Shown here: piece after piece, positions 17,614 through 27,109 of the stretch
Numbering within the stretch: position 1 is the stretch's first letter
Layout of the letters: each line of letters begins with the position of its first letter
Assembly (NCBI GenBank): GCA_965372405.1
Contig: CBDVCE010000012.1
Coordinates: 1 to 64,000 of the forward strand
Direction of reading: 5' to 3'
DNA length: 64,000 nucleotides
Source: Sunxiuqinia sp965372405
Lineage (GTDB): Bacteria > Bacteroidota > Bacteroidia > Bacteroidales > Prolixibacteraceae
Program-made: the position numbers and the translations under genes
The notes under the pieces: generated by a model
Database searches by the model: none
Seen by the model: the letters and a program-made list of their open reading frames with translations, nothing else
What the model was told of the DNA's origin: nothing

Positions 17614-18687
17614 TTGAAAAAATTGATCCGAAATATTTTTATTTTACTCAACCTGATTCTTGCCGGAGGAATCTTATTGTCATACTTATCGGTATATGTA
17701 AGTCCTGCTTCTTTTTGGCTTTTATCATTTTTTGGGCTTTCATACCCGTTCCTCTTATTTGGAAACCTTGCCTTTATTCTTCTTTGGCTGTTCTTTAAAC
17801 CTCGATACATACTGCTATCTCTGGTTGCTGTTCTGATTGGCTTTTGGCATTTTAGCAACTATGTGCAATTCAAAGGAAAAGAAACAGAAGAGAAAGGTAT
17901 TTTTATTACCAGCTTTAATGTTCGGAATTTTATTGGAGGAACTTCTACCAATCAAAACAACGTAGATGACAGTATTTGCCAATATCTCCAGGATAAAGAT
18001 CCTGATATAATATGCTTGCAGGAAGCAAGTCTGGGCAGGTTAAAACAGTTTTTTAACACGAAAGGGAATGCTCATTTTTTAAAACATAAGCACACGAGCA
18101 GAAATGGAGGTCCTATTACCTTTTCAAGCTATCCAATTATCAAAAAAGAACAGGTTCGTTTTAAGGAATCCAGTAACATGATCATCATTTCTGATATTGT
18201 AATTGAGTCAGATACGATCAGGTTATTTAACACCCATCTGCAAAGTTATAGGTTCAGTAATAAGGATATTAGTTCACTTGACTCTATCTCTTTTAATTTG
18301 GAGGAAGCTAATTATAAAGTGATGCGATATACCGGAAGCAAACTTAAGCGCGCATTTATACAGCGGACTGAACAAGCAGAGATCTTATCTGGACTAATCA
18401 ACGAATCTCCTTATAAAGTAATTATTTGCGGAGATTTTAATGATACGCCTCTATCATACTCTTACCATACAGTTAGTAAAGGTTTAAAAGATGCTTTTGT
18501 AGAATCAGGCTATGGAATTGGAAATACTTACTTAGGTGACCTTCCTTCGCTACGCATTGATTATATTTTGCATAGCGAATACTTCGATAGCTTTAATTTT
18601 GAAGTTGACAAAGTGCAGCTTTCAGATCATTATCCAATAAGCTGTACGCTTATTCCAGCTTCTGATAATACTGAAAAAGATGAGTAA
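17614..18687 (+). CDS. Endonuclease/exonuclease/phosphatase family protein
   Basis: A 357-residue protein with two or three N-terminal membrane helices (residues 5-26, 32-50, 58-72) and a DNase I-like (EEP) domain. EEP landmarks: FITSFNVRNF near 97, ICLQEAS near 135 (catalytic Glu), LFNTHLQSY near 202, GDFNDTPLSYS near 275 and the terminal SDHYPISC catalytic His. The active site is intact. Membrane-bound EEP proteins of this type are common in Bacteroidota; the substrate (phosphodiester, lipid or nucleic acid) is not known. The start is TTG, chosen because it gives the complete first membrane segment and sits just after a good -7 box. It overlaps the cupin gene by 8 bp. Confidence 0.88.
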   Translation: MKKLIRNIFILLNLILAGGILLSYLSVYVSPASFWLLSFFGLSYPFLLFGNLAFILLWLFFKPRYILLSLVAVLIGFWHFSNYVQFKGKETEEKGIFITSFNVRNFIGGTSTNQNNVDDSICQYLQDKDPDIICLQEASLGRLKQFFNTKGNAHFLKHKHTSRNGGPITFSSYPIIKKEQVRFKESSNMIIISDIVIESDTIRLFNTHLQSYRFSNKDISSLDSISFNLEEANYKVMRYTGSKLKRAFIQRTEQAEILSGLINESPYKVIICGDFNDTPLSYSYHTVSKGLKDAFVESGYGIGNTYLGDLPSLRIDYILHSEYFDSFNFEVDKVQLSDHYPISCTLIPASDNTEKDE

Positions 18688-19024
18688 GAAGGCTAGCTCT
18701 TTCCCAGTTATCATCGACAAACATCCTGAAGCTGAGATACCAATCGAAGGGTTAAAATCCCGTTTAATCCAAACGAAGGATCAACAATTCATCTTCATGG
18801 AATTTGAAGAAGATGTGGTTGTTCCTGAACATTCGCATGAGGCACAATGGGCCGTGGTTCTTGAGGGTGAAATAGAACTTACCATTGATGGAAATACCAA
18901 TATTTTCAAAAAAGGAGATTCGTATTTTATTCCCAAGAATGCAATACATTCAGCCATCATTAGAAAAGGGTACAAAGATTTGACTCTTTTTGACCAAGCC
19001 AACCGTTATAACGAAAAAGCTTAA
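18680..19024 (+). CDS. Cupin domain protein
   Basis: A 114-residue single-domain cupin. Cupin motif 1 is VPEHSHEAQWAVVLEGEIELTIDG near residue 49 (metal-binding His residues HSHE) and motif 2 is GDSYFIPKNAIHSAI near 81. Such small cupins bind a metal and act as isomerases, dioxygenases or ligand sensors; nothing here decides which. It is translationally coupled to the EEP gene. The stop codon overlaps the opposite TonB-receptor stop in a shared TTAA. Confidence 0.88.
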   Translation: MSKKASSFPVIIDKHPEAEIPIEGLKSRLIQTKDQQFIFMEFEEDVVVPEHSHEAQWAVVLEGEIELTIDGNTNIFKKGDSYFIPKNAIHSAIIRKGYKDLTLFDQANRYNEKA

Positions 19025-21519
19025 AATGTATAACTAAGTTTTACGCCCATCATTCTTGGAGACCCCGGAACAAATGTTGGAATCCCAAACAAACTCCCTG
19101 CATTTCCTCCTGAAATAAGATAATCCTTATCGAATAAATTATGTCCCCATGCTGAAATTGTTGTATTCAGTTTGGAAAGGGACACTCCTGCTTTGAGGTT
19201 AAATAAACCATATCCATCTTGCGACATCTCTTCGGCATTTGCATCTTCAAAATAAACTTTAGACTGCCAGGTAAAAGATGGAGTAGCAAATACATTCACA
19301 TCCTCAGAAACATCCACGACAGCATGAAGTCCCAATGAAAAACTATGCTCAGGTGCTAAACGGAAATTGTTTCCTTTATATTCCTGCTCAATGCCATCGC
19401 TATTCTCATCGTCGAAACTTGAATTTAACCATGCATAATTAGCAAACAGTTTCAGGTTTTTGCTCAAAGCATATTGCATATCAGCTTCTAAACCATAAGA
19501 AGTTGCGCTTCCTCCATCAATAACAATAAGCGTACTTTGTTCCTGATCCCATTTGTTGGTTTGGAAATCAGAATAATTCTGATAGAAAATGGCAAGATTG
19601 AAAAGTAAGTTCCTGTTGAAATTTGCTTTTAGGCCTGCATCAAAACTGTGCACCTTCTCATCATCTAAAACCTCATAGAACCCATCAGCTTTTGTTTGCA
19701 AAACATTTGGTCTTCTTCCCAATGAATATCCTGCATAAAGATTAATTTGTTCGCTTGGTTTATACTGCACACCAATGTTTCCGGTAAAACCTGAGAAGTT
19801 GGCACTTGAGTCAATCTTTGCTCGTGGATTAAATAACAAGTTTGGATAATTGCCCGAAAAGAAGCCTAAAGTTGCTGGCGCTCCTGCAGTATGTTCCTGT
19901 TTGTTATCCAACTTTAATTGATCAAAAACCATACGCATTCCGGCAGAGATGCTCCACTTTGAATCGAACTGATAACTTCCATCCCAGAATATCTCCACCG
20001 ATTGGTTTGTTGCTTCACTCCAACTGGTTTCTTCATGATCGGTTGAAAGTGGCATGCCACCTAACTGTCCGTATTGTGGAATTGCCGGTAAAGCAGGCAC
20101 TGGTATTGGTTGCCCATCTGGCATAACCATAGTCTCCGGATTTGGAGTAAATAGGTGAAAGAAATGCTGTTCATTTGGATTTAACTGATATGTTTGATCA
20201 ATCTTTTCATGAAAGAAACTTGCTCCTGCTACAGCCTGAAACTTCTCACCTTCACCATAATTTAAACGAACTTCCTGATAAAACTGATCACTGTTAATCT
20301 CTTCAGAAAAATCAAGAGCCTTAGCCGCTGAGCCATCGCCATCCCATCGTTCCGATGCTTCATGTTTACGGTATGAAGTGACTGAAGACAGTGCTAAAGA
20401 GTTTGAAAAATGATGTTTAGAATCAAGATTTATACTTTGATTTTCTTTGAAAGCTCCGAGCAAATCACCTTGTTCAAAACTTGCTAAGTCAGAAAATACA
20501 TTCGTTTCTCCATTTGTATTTGGATAGATTTTGCTCATAAAAGCAACTCCGGGAGCATCATTCTTTTGATAATTTAGCACCAAATCAAAACGGGTTTTTG
20601 CAGATGGAAGATATCGAAAAGACAATCTCCCAGCAGTTGAGTTTTTGCCATTCAATGATCCACCAAAACTATTATCTACATATCCATCCCGATCTTCATA
20701 CAAACCTGCAAAACGAACTGCGAGTTGGTCACTTAAAGGAACATTCACCACTCCTTCGGCTAATTTTTGATTATAAGAACCAGTCCCCAATGCCACTTTG
20801 CCTTCAAGCTCGGAACCTGCTTTTTTAGAGATGTACTGAACGGAACCATTCATTGCTCCACGTCCGAACAAAGCTCCTGCAGGACCTTTTAAAACCTCAA
20901 CCCGTTCCATGTCGAACAAATCAAGAGAACTCCCACTCGAACGACTAATTGGAACATTATTAAAATAGACAGAAACCCTTGGCTGACTGCTTGGGTTAAA
21001 ATTATCGCTTGCCATTCCTCTGATTACAAAATATGGTCGCTGCGTACTTTGCTGCTGCACAAAAAAGCCAGGCACATAACCAGCCAGTTGATCCAATCCC
21101 CGAATTTCATTTTGCTTTAAAAGTTGTCCATTCACAACACTAATTGATAGTGGCACATCCTGTAAATGCTCTTCACGTTTGCGCGCAGAAACTGTTACGG
21201 CTCCTAACTTTATGGATTGATCATCGATGGAATAACTCAAATTTTCTTTGGAAGTAACCAGTTTTATCTGTTCAGTTTTTAAAACATACCCCATGTAAAT
21301 AATTTTCAGGGAATACTCTCCAGCAGATAAGCCCGAAACTTCAAATGCACCATTCGCATTTGTAACCGAACCGTTCTCAAGTTCATTTATTTTTATCAGT
21401 ACACCCGGAACAGGTTCACCCTGATTATCGTTTACTGTTCCTTTTAGAAATAAATTGCTTTGAGCGAATGAGAGATTGACAAAAAATATCAATAAAAGAG
21501 CGGAGAGAAATTTCTTCAT
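19021..21519 (-). CDS. TonB-dependent outer-membrane receptor with carboxypeptidase-like plug extension
   Basis: An 832-residue TonB-dependent receptor. The start at 21519 gives a proper signal peptide (MKKFLSALLLIFFVNLSFAQ). The longer frame from 21570 would add 17 residues and would begin upstream of the predicted transcription start, so it was rejected. After the signal comes a carboxypeptidase-regulatory-like domain (FLKGTVNDNQGEPVPGVLI), a plug domain (RKREEHLQDVPLSISVVN; GALFGRGAMNGSVQYISKKAG) and a beta-barrel ending in VKLSYTF with terminal Phe. It resembles FecA/CirA-type receptors more than SusC, and no SusD partner is adjacent. The substrate is unknown. Confidence 0.93.
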   Translation of the reverse strand: MKKFLSALLLIFFVNLSFAQSNLFLKGTVNDNQGEPVPGVLIKINELENGSVTNANGAFEVSGLSAGEYSLKIIYMGYVLKTEQIKLVTSKENLSYSIDDQSIKLGAVTVSARKREEHLQDVPLSISVVNGQLLKQNEIRGLDQLAGYVPGFFVQQQSTQRPYFVIRGMASDNFNPSSQPRVSVYFNNVPISRSSGSSLDLFDMERVEVLKGPAGALFGRGAMNGSVQYISKKAGSELEGKVALGTGSYNQKLAEGVVNVPLSDQLAVRFAGLYEDRDGYVDNSFGGSLNGKNSTAGRLSFRYLPSAKTRFDLVLNYQKNDAPGVAFMSKIYPNTNGETNVFSDLASFEQGDLLGAFKENQSINLDSKHHFSNSLALSSVTSYRKHEASERWDGDGSAAKALDFSEEINSDQFYQEVRLNYGEGEKFQAVAGASFFHEKIDQTYQLNPNEQHFFHLFTPNPETMVMPDGQPIPVPALPAIPQYGQLGGMPLSTDHEETSWSEATNQSVEIFWDGSYQFDSKWSISAGMRMVFDQLKLDNKQEHTAGAPATLGFFSGNYPNLLFNPRAKIDSSANFSGFTGNIGVQYKPSEQINLYAGYSLGRRPNVLQTKADGFYEVLDDEKVHSFDAGLKANFNRNLLFNLAIFYQNYSDFQTNKWDQEQSTLIVIDGGSATSYGLEADMQYALSKNLKLFANYAWLNSSFDDENSDGIEQEYKGNNFRLAPEHSFSLGLHAVVDVSEDVNVFATPSFTWQSKVYFEDANAEEMSQDGYGLFNLKAGVSLSKLNTTISAWGHNLFDKDYLISGGNAGSLFGIPTFVPGSPRMMGVKLSYTF

Positions 21520-21855
21520 GAGAGATTGGTTTTCTGTTTTGTTTGACTGAGCCCAAAAGTAATGATTCATTTGATTGCTGTTACTTATAAGCTCAATCCA
21601 ATATTTAAATAATCATGAATATTTGTTAACAAAACTTACTATTTATTACAGATAAAAATAAAGGCAATATAAGTGACCGTAAAATCGGCTATGCTTCTGG
21701 ATCAGAACCCTAGAAAGTTAATTCGCTTTATTACTGAATTGGAGAACACACATGGCAGTTTGTTTTAAGGGATATTAGCTAAGAGTATCATGAAATTTAC
21801 CAAAAGAAAAGCCTGACTATATTTGCCAGGCTTTAGAAATTGGAATTGATTGATG
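21520..21855. other. Intergenic region upstream of the TonB receptor
   Basis: About 335 bp. A minus-strand -7 element TACTTTTG lies at 21554-21561, predicting a transcript start near 21547, about 28 nt before the receptor ATG at 21519. The fucosidase terminator occupies 21801-21834. The middle (about 21600-21790) is AT-rich, with no reading frame or RNA structure I can support. Confidence 0.5.
21801..21834 (-). terminator. Intrinsic terminator of the fucosidase gene
   Basis: On the minus strand AAGCCTG and CAGGCTT form a 7-bp stem (21809-21815 pairs with 21827-21833), followed by a T-rich run (TTTTCTTTT). It lies 22 bp after the fucosidase stop. Confidence 0.8.
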
Positions 21856-24009
21856 CTATTTAGTTAAAATTCCTAATTCTCCAACTGATACCCAATCTTC
21901 GCCATTGATTGATTCTTTCGAAACAAATTTGATGTATTTGGCTGAATATGATTTTTTGAAACGAATGCTTTGTTTTACCGGATTATTTTTGATGTTGCTA
22001 AATTCTCCTTTTGTAGAAGTAGGTTTCCAGTTTTTACCATCACTACTTACATAAAATGCATAACGGAATACGGTTCCACTTTTGTTATGGTCAGCTCGTG
22101 GTGAATAAGTAAATCCTTTTAGGCTTAAGGTTTCACCCAAATCAATCGAAATATGGTGAGGATGTTTTTGTACGCCATCACCCCAAGGGGTATGCCACAT
22201 GGTTGAGGTATTGCCATCGATAGCCATTTCTGCTGGATTGTTTGGGTAATTACAATCCGAATCGATAACAGTCCATTTAACCGGGCAAATGTCGTAGTTC
22301 TCAATAGCAACTGCACTGGCTTCGTTATAATTATTTACAAAGGCTCGTGCTTTTACAACACCTCCTTGTGGCAAGACAAATGTTTCTTTGTAAAGTTTTG
22401 AATCTTTTGTGGGTTCAGAACCATCAAGTGTATAGGTGATGACCGGATGCGGAGTCTCTGTTTCAATGCTAAGCTTGCCTTCTTTGTTGCGCTGAATGAT
22501 AGGATCGCTCAACAATTCGGGAGCTTCATAAAGACTAAAGTTCGAGATTAAAGCACCATCTCTTGCTTTGCTAATGGTTAGCCTAAGTTGATCAGTTTTG
22601 ACAGCGTTAAACCGTAGCATCTTTTTATATCCAACAGTTGTTGATGTAACCAGCTCTTTCCAGTTGCCATCTATAAATGCTTCAAGCTTGAATTTTTCTA
22701 CACGTTGTCCTTCTTTAATATATTCCTGAATGGAAAGTACATTAAATCGCTGTTCCTTTGCCAGCTTATATTCAGCTACAGCCGGAAGCTGCTTGATATT
22801 CCAAAAACTTTCATCGTTCCCATCAACCGCTTTTTGTGCACCCTTATTGGTTGAGCTTGAATTAAGGATGACATCTTCATCCAACATTTTATCTAAATAA
22901 GCACGAAACTCTTTTAAACGTGCTACATCGCTTTCATGAATTAATCCACGGGTATCCGGAGGAATATTCAGCAGCAGTACTGCATTTCTACCTACCGAGT
23001 TGAAATAAATATCCACCATCTTTGCCAATGATTTTACTTGTGTGTCCTGACTTTTATGGTAGAACCATCCCGGGCGAATAGATACATCCACTTCAGCCGG
23101 AAACCAGTATAATTGTGAAACCTTTTCAATCATTTCACGACTGCCTAAGTCTTCTGACATGGCACTAATTCCCAACTCGTCGTTAATTGCTTTTAGTTCA
23201 AGACGGCCACCAGGGGCAAGAGCGGTGGTACTCCATTCCGTTTCACGTCCGTAACCAGACTCGGTTCCAACCCAACGTACATCTTCTCCAACAATGGCCA
23301 CAACTGCTTCGGGCTGAAGTTTATTGATAGTGCTGTAGTATAAATCCCAATCATATTCCTGCTTTTTACCATTTGGCCCTTCGCCACAAGCACCATCAAA
23401 CCATACTTCATCAACTTTCCCATACCAGGTTAATAATTCCGTAAGCTGATCAACAAAGTATTGATTGTATTTTGGAGAGTCGCCATAACATGGCGTGTTT
23501 CTGTCCCACGGAGAAAGGTAAACGCCAAACTTCATCCCAAATTCATTGCAGGCTTCGCGCAATTCTTTTACTACATCGCCTTCTCCATTTTTCCATGGTG
23601 AAGATGCTACCGAGTGTTCAGTTGTTTTTGTAGGCCACAAACAAAAACCATCGTGGTGTTTACAAGTGAGGATGACTAGTTTCATGCCAGCATTTTTCAG
23701 CGTTTTCACCCATTGGCGGGCATCCAGCTGAGAAGGATTGAATATTTCAGGCGATTCATCACCATGTCCCCACTCCATATCGGTAAAAGTGTTAACGGTA
23801 AAATGAATAAAAGCTGTCATTTCCAGCTTTTGCCAGTCGAGTTGTTGCTTTGTTGGCACTACATGAGCAGCTTTCTTAACTTTTTGCTCAAGAGAAGTTC
23901 CGGGTTCAAACACAAGCTTTTTAATATGTTTTTCTGCTTTTTCGTTGTTACACGATAATAAGATTGCAGCACCAAAAATAAGTGAAGCAAATAAAGTCTT
24001 AAGTTTCAT
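21856..24009 (-). CDS. Alpha-L-fucosidase, GH29, with C-terminal sugar-binding domains
   Basis: A 717-residue secreted lipoprotein (lipobox in MKLKTLFASLIFGAAILLSC) with a GH29 catalytic domain. Landmarks: WQKLEMTAFIHF near 60, ILTCKHHDGFCLW near 113, and the nucleophile Asp205 in VWFDGACGEG, intact. After the barrel (about residue 375) come a discoidin-like domain, a chitobiase C-terminal type domain (ITYTLDGSEPTKDS near 528) and a second F5/8 type C domain (AIDGNTSTMWHTPWGDG near 596). It cleaves terminal alpha-L-fucose from glycans, probably at the cell surface or in the periplasm. The MFS gene is divergent from it; the TonB receptor follows downstream. Confidence 0.95.
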   Translation of the reverse strand: MKLKTLFASLIFGAAILLSCNNEKAEKHIKKLVFEPGTSLEQKVKKAAHVVPTKQQLDWQKLEMTAFIHFTVNTFTDMEWGHGDESPEIFNPSQLDARQWVKTLKNAGMKLVILTCKHHDGFCLWPTKTTEHSVASSPWKNGEGDVVKELREACNEFGMKFGVYLSPWDRNTPCYGDSPKYNQYFVDQLTELLTWYGKVDEVWFDGACGEGPNGKKQEYDWDLYYSTINKLQPEAVVAIVGEDVRWVGTESGYGRETEWSTTALAPGGRLELKAINDELGISAMSEDLGSREMIEKVSQLYWFPAEVDVSIRPGWFYHKSQDTQVKSLAKMVDIYFNSVGRNAVLLLNIPPDTRGLIHESDVARLKEFRAYLDKMLDEDVILNSSSTNKGAQKAVDGNDESFWNIKQLPAVAEYKLAKEQRFNVLSIQEYIKEGQRVEKFKLEAFIDGNWKELVTSTTVGYKKMLRFNAVKTDQLRLTISKARDGALISNFSLYEAPELLSDPIIQRNKEGKLSIETETPHPVITYTLDGSEPTKDSKLYKETFVLPQGGVVKARAFVNNYNEASAVAIENYDICPVKWTVIDSDCNYPNNPAEMAIDGNTSTMWHTPWGDGVQKHPHHISIDLGETLSLKGFTYSPRADHNKSGTVFRYAFYVSSDGKNWKPTSTKGEFSNIKNNPVKQSIRFKKSYSAKYIKFVSKESINGEDWVSVGELGILTK

Positions 24010-24240
24010 TTAGATAATTGTTAGTTAGCAGTCTGATTCAATTAAAGTGTAAAATTACTTCTTATAGCTGGAACTGTATCCTGTAGTGTGCTGAAGATAT
24101 GAAATTGTTTTTAACACCTTCAAAAACAAGATCAACAGGCATTCAACTGATGTAGGAACAAAGGGTTTTTTCAGCAGAAATAGTACATTAAATCTACTGC
24201 ATCCACATTTTCAATTTCCGTACTGGGAGACGAATTTTTA

Positions 24241-24248
24241 TAACTTTG
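24241..24248 (+). promoter_or_regulatory. -7 element upstream of the MFS gene
   Basis: TAACTTTG matches the -7 consensus; a TTTC at 24215-24218 is a plausible -33 element 22 bp upstream. The predicted transcript start is near 24255, about 20 nt before the ATG at 24276. This supports 24276 as the original start codon. Confidence 0.5.
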
Positions 24249-24275
24249 CATCTTTTTATTTACAATCAGGAAATT

Positions 24276-25417
24276 ATGAAGGAAATCAGAAAAAATGCTA
24301 TCCGTACCTAATGGTGTTGGTATTGTCTGCAATGGGTGGTTTTCAAGGCTGGAGGACTCTGTTAAATAATTTTGCAGTAGAGGAGGCAGTTTTAAGTGGT
24401 TTTCAGATTGGAGTGGTTCAATCACTGCGTGAGGTTCCCGGATTTTTGGTATTTCTTGTCGTGTTTGCTCTTTTGTTTGTTCGTGAGCATAAGCTGGCTG
24501 CCATTTCTGTTCTTGTTATGGGACTGGGAATTTCAATGGTTGGGTTTTTCCCCAGTTTTATGGGGCTAATATTCACAACCGTCTTAATGTCGGTTGGTTT
24601 TCATTATTTCGAAACTCTTAATAAGTCGCTTACCCTTCAGCATTTCGATACAAGACAGGCACCAATTGTTTTTGCTAATTTGCGTTCTTACGGAGCACTT
24701 GTAAACATTGTAGTAGGAGGATTGGTTTGGGCTGTATCCGACTTTATGCCTTATAAGTATAGCTTCTTAATTATTGGTTTGTTTGTTGTCGCTGCTGGTA
24801 TTTATACTATTCTAAAAGTACCGGTTAAAAAAGAACCCATATCTCAGCATAAAAAGATTATCCTACGTAAAAAGTATTGGCTTTATTATGTGTTGAACTT
24901 ACTTAGTGGAGCCCGGCGTCAAATCTTTGTTGTTTTCGCTGTATTTTTATTGGTCGAGCATTACCATTTTACGGTTAAGGAGATTGCAATCCTCTTTGTA
25001 ATTAATAATATTCTATCCTATTTTGTTAATCCTGTTATTGCAAAATCGATTAATAAATATGGAGAGCGGAAGGTGCTTTCTCTTGAATATATTGGGCTGT
25101 TCTTTGTGTTTATTGGTTATGCCTATCTCGAAAACCGGTATTTTATAGCCATGTTATATCTGTTTGATCACCTGTTCTTTAATTTCCATATTGGTATTAG
25201 CACCTACCTGCAAAAGATTGCTGATCCTCGTGATATTGCTCCATCAGCATCGGTTGGTTTTGCTATAAATCACATTATGGCAGTTGTTATTCCCGTTATG
25301 GGTGGATTATTATGGATGGTTGATTTCCGGATTCCTTTTGTTATTGGTGCTGTTCTAAGTGTTGTGTCATTATTTTTCGTTCAGAAGATAAGGTTAAAAC
25401 AGCAGGCAGATAGTTGA
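24276..25417 (+). CDS. MFS-type transporter (start region frameshifted or mis-sequenced)
   Basis: The open frame from ATG 24311 gives 368 residues with about ten membrane helices, starting inside the first helix (MVLVLSAMGGFQGWRTLLNN). The better-placed ATG at 24276, which follows a good -7 box and an AGGA sequence, is out of frame and stops after 11 codons. The two frames join perfectly if the A-run at 24290-24295 gained one A, giving MKEIRKKCYPYLMVLVLSAM. So the gene has either a sequencing indel, a true one-base mutation or a slippery switch. Being divergent from the fucosidase suggests a sugar substrate such as fucose (inference). Confidence 0.8.
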
Positions 25418-25450
25418 AGAAGTAAGTCAAATTTAAGCCGGGGTTAAGAT

Positions 25451-26395
25451 TTAAAAAGGCAGTTTCCCCAGATCCACATTCCCTCCGCTCAGAATGATGC
25501 CTACTTTTTTACCGGCAACGTCCACTTTATTTTCAAGAATGGCAGCCAGTGGAACAGCTGATGAAGGTTCAATAATAATTTTCATGCGTTCCCAAACCAA
25601 TCGCATGGCGCGAACAATTCCTCGCTCAGTAACGGTTACAATTTCATCAGTTTTTCGTTGAATAATTCTGAAGTTAATTTCACCAACCGAAGTAAGCAAT
25701 CCGTCCGCAATAGTTTTTGGATCAACTGATGGGATAAGCTTATTGGCATGAAATGAACGATAGGCATCATCAGCTCCTTCTGGTTCGGCAGCAATAACTT
25801 TTCCTTTTGGGTTAATTGCTTTTGCAGTTATTGATGTCCCACTTAAAAGACCACCTCCGCCAATTGGACAAAGAATAAGATCAAAGTTTCCATAATCTTC
25901 AATAAGTTCTTTAGTGGCTGTTCCTTGTCCGCAAATTACTTGTATGTTGTTGTAAGGATGTATTTCAATTGCTCCGGTTTTTGCTGCTACGTTGGCCAGT
26001 GTGCTTTCTCGTGATTCAAGGGTTGGTTTGCAAAAGGTAATTTTAGCACCATAGCCTTCAACAGCTTTCTTTTTTATTTCTGGTGCGTTTTCGGGCATAA
26101 CAATGTAAGCGGGTATGCCTCGCTGTTTGGCTGCCAGTGCTAGTGCAGCAGCATGATTTCCTGATGAATGGGTGCAAACTCCTTTTGTTGCTTGATTTTT
26201 ATCAAGTGACAAAACAGCATTGCTCGCCCCCCGATATTTAAATGCCCCTACTTTCTGAAAGTTTTCACACTTGAAAAAAATTTCACATCCTGTGATTTCA
26301 TTAATTGCTGAAGATGTTAAAACAGGAGTGCGATGAACCAATTGTGCAATTCGCTCATGAGCTTTTTCAATGTCAATATATTCAGGTAAGTTCAT
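25451..26395 (-). CDS. PLP-dependent threonine/serine dehydratase or serine racemase-like
   Basis: A 314-residue fold-type II PLP enzyme without the regulatory ACT domain of biosynthetic IlvA. The PLP lysine lies in KVGAFKYRGASNA near residue 50. The phosphate-binding GGGGLLSG loop is near residue 179, and SSGNHAAALALAAK near 77. Length and motifs match serine racemase, catabolic threonine dehydratase and threo-3-hydroxyaspartate ammonia-lyase; sequence alone does not separate them. It ends the minus-strand run lpxK-pnp-prsW, 1 bp after prsW, so it is very likely co-transcribed. Confidence 0.88.
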   Translation of the reverse strand: MNLPEYIDIEKAHERIAQLVHRTPVLTSSAINEITGCEIFFKCENFQKVGAFKYRGASNAVLSLDKNQATKGVCTHSSGNHAAALALAAKQRGIPAYIVMPENAPEIKKKAVEGYGAKITFCKPTLESRESTLANVAAKTGAIEIHPYNNIQVICGQGTATKELIEDYGNFDLILCPIGGGGLLSGTSITAKAINPKGKVIAAEPEGADDAYRSFHANKLIPSVDPKTIADGLLTSVGEINFRIIQRKTDEIVTVTERGIVRAMRLVWERMKIIIEPSSAVPLAAILENKVDVAGKKVGIILSGGNVDLGKLPF

Positions 26396-26396
26396 A

Positions 26397-27104
26397 TTAT
26401 AACTTTTTTAGCATTTCCTGTTCTTTCTGATAATCATTTCGATAAATGGATTGGTTGGAAAGCGTTTTCATTTTTTTCAACCCGTAAACCCACATAAAAA
26501 TAACAAAAGGGATAAAAATGAAAAGTACAAACGGATGACCAGCCATTAGAATAAAGTCGTAAACACCATGAAGTAGGATTGGATAAATTAGTGCTGCCCG
26601 AATCAATTTTTTCTTTCTATCTGGATAGAATTTAGCCTGCCCGAAGAAGAATCCCATGGTTACCCCAAACAGGAAATGTGCGGGCACCGCAGTAAATGCT
26701 CTGGTTAAAGCAACACGAGCACCATAGTCAAAAACATACATGATGTTTTCAACGGCTGCAAACCCGAGCGAGATATAAACGGCATAAACAATACCGTCAA
26801 ACTTTTCATTAAAGTCGGGGCTTTTCCAAACCAAAAAGTATAAAAACAGAAACTTGAAAAATTCTTCAGAAAGTGCAGCAACAACGAAAGCATTATAAAA
26901 TGCCTTGGTAGTTCCAGTAAAAGCGCCAATAAACTGCATGAAAAATCCCTCAACAAAAAGAATTGGAAGAACTGAAAAAGCCCCCAATAATAAAGCTGTA
27001 AAAAGCATTTTAAATGGCTCTTTCTCATACTTATCACGAAACCAGATATAGGCTAGCAGAATGGCTATTGGAGCCAGTGAAAGTATAATCAGCTTTGTTT
27101 GCAT
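26397..27104 (-). CDS. prsW: PrsW-family intramembrane metalloprotease
   Basis: A 235-residue membrane protein with about seven helices. Family motifs: ALSEEFFKF (EExxK, near residue 78), a second-helix GFAAVENIMYV with conserved Glu near 114, the FTAVPAHFLFG His motif near 137, and LHGVYDF near 177. These fit the CPBP/PrsW glutamic-type intramembrane protease group, which cleaves membrane anti-sigma factors in Bacillus. The target here is unknown. It sits 5 bp after pnp and 1 bp before the PLP enzyme. Confidence 0.9.
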   Translation of the reverse strand: MQTKLIILSLAPIAILLAYIWFRDKYEKEPFKMLFTALLLGAFSVLPILFVEGFFMQFIGAFTGTTKAFYNAFVVAALSEEFFKFLFLYFLVWKSPDFNEKFDGIVYAVYISLGFAAVENIMYVFDYGARVALTRAFTAVPAHFLFGVTMGFFFGQAKFYPDRKKKLIRAALIYPILLHGVYDFILMAGHPFVLFIFIPFVIFMWVYGLKKMKTLSNQSIYRNDYQKEQEMLKKL

Positions 27105-27109
27105 AAGAA

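Noticed and set aside
24171..24425. 84-codon minus-strand ORF
   Set aside because: It is antisense to the MFS gene start and its promoter, with no recognisable domain.
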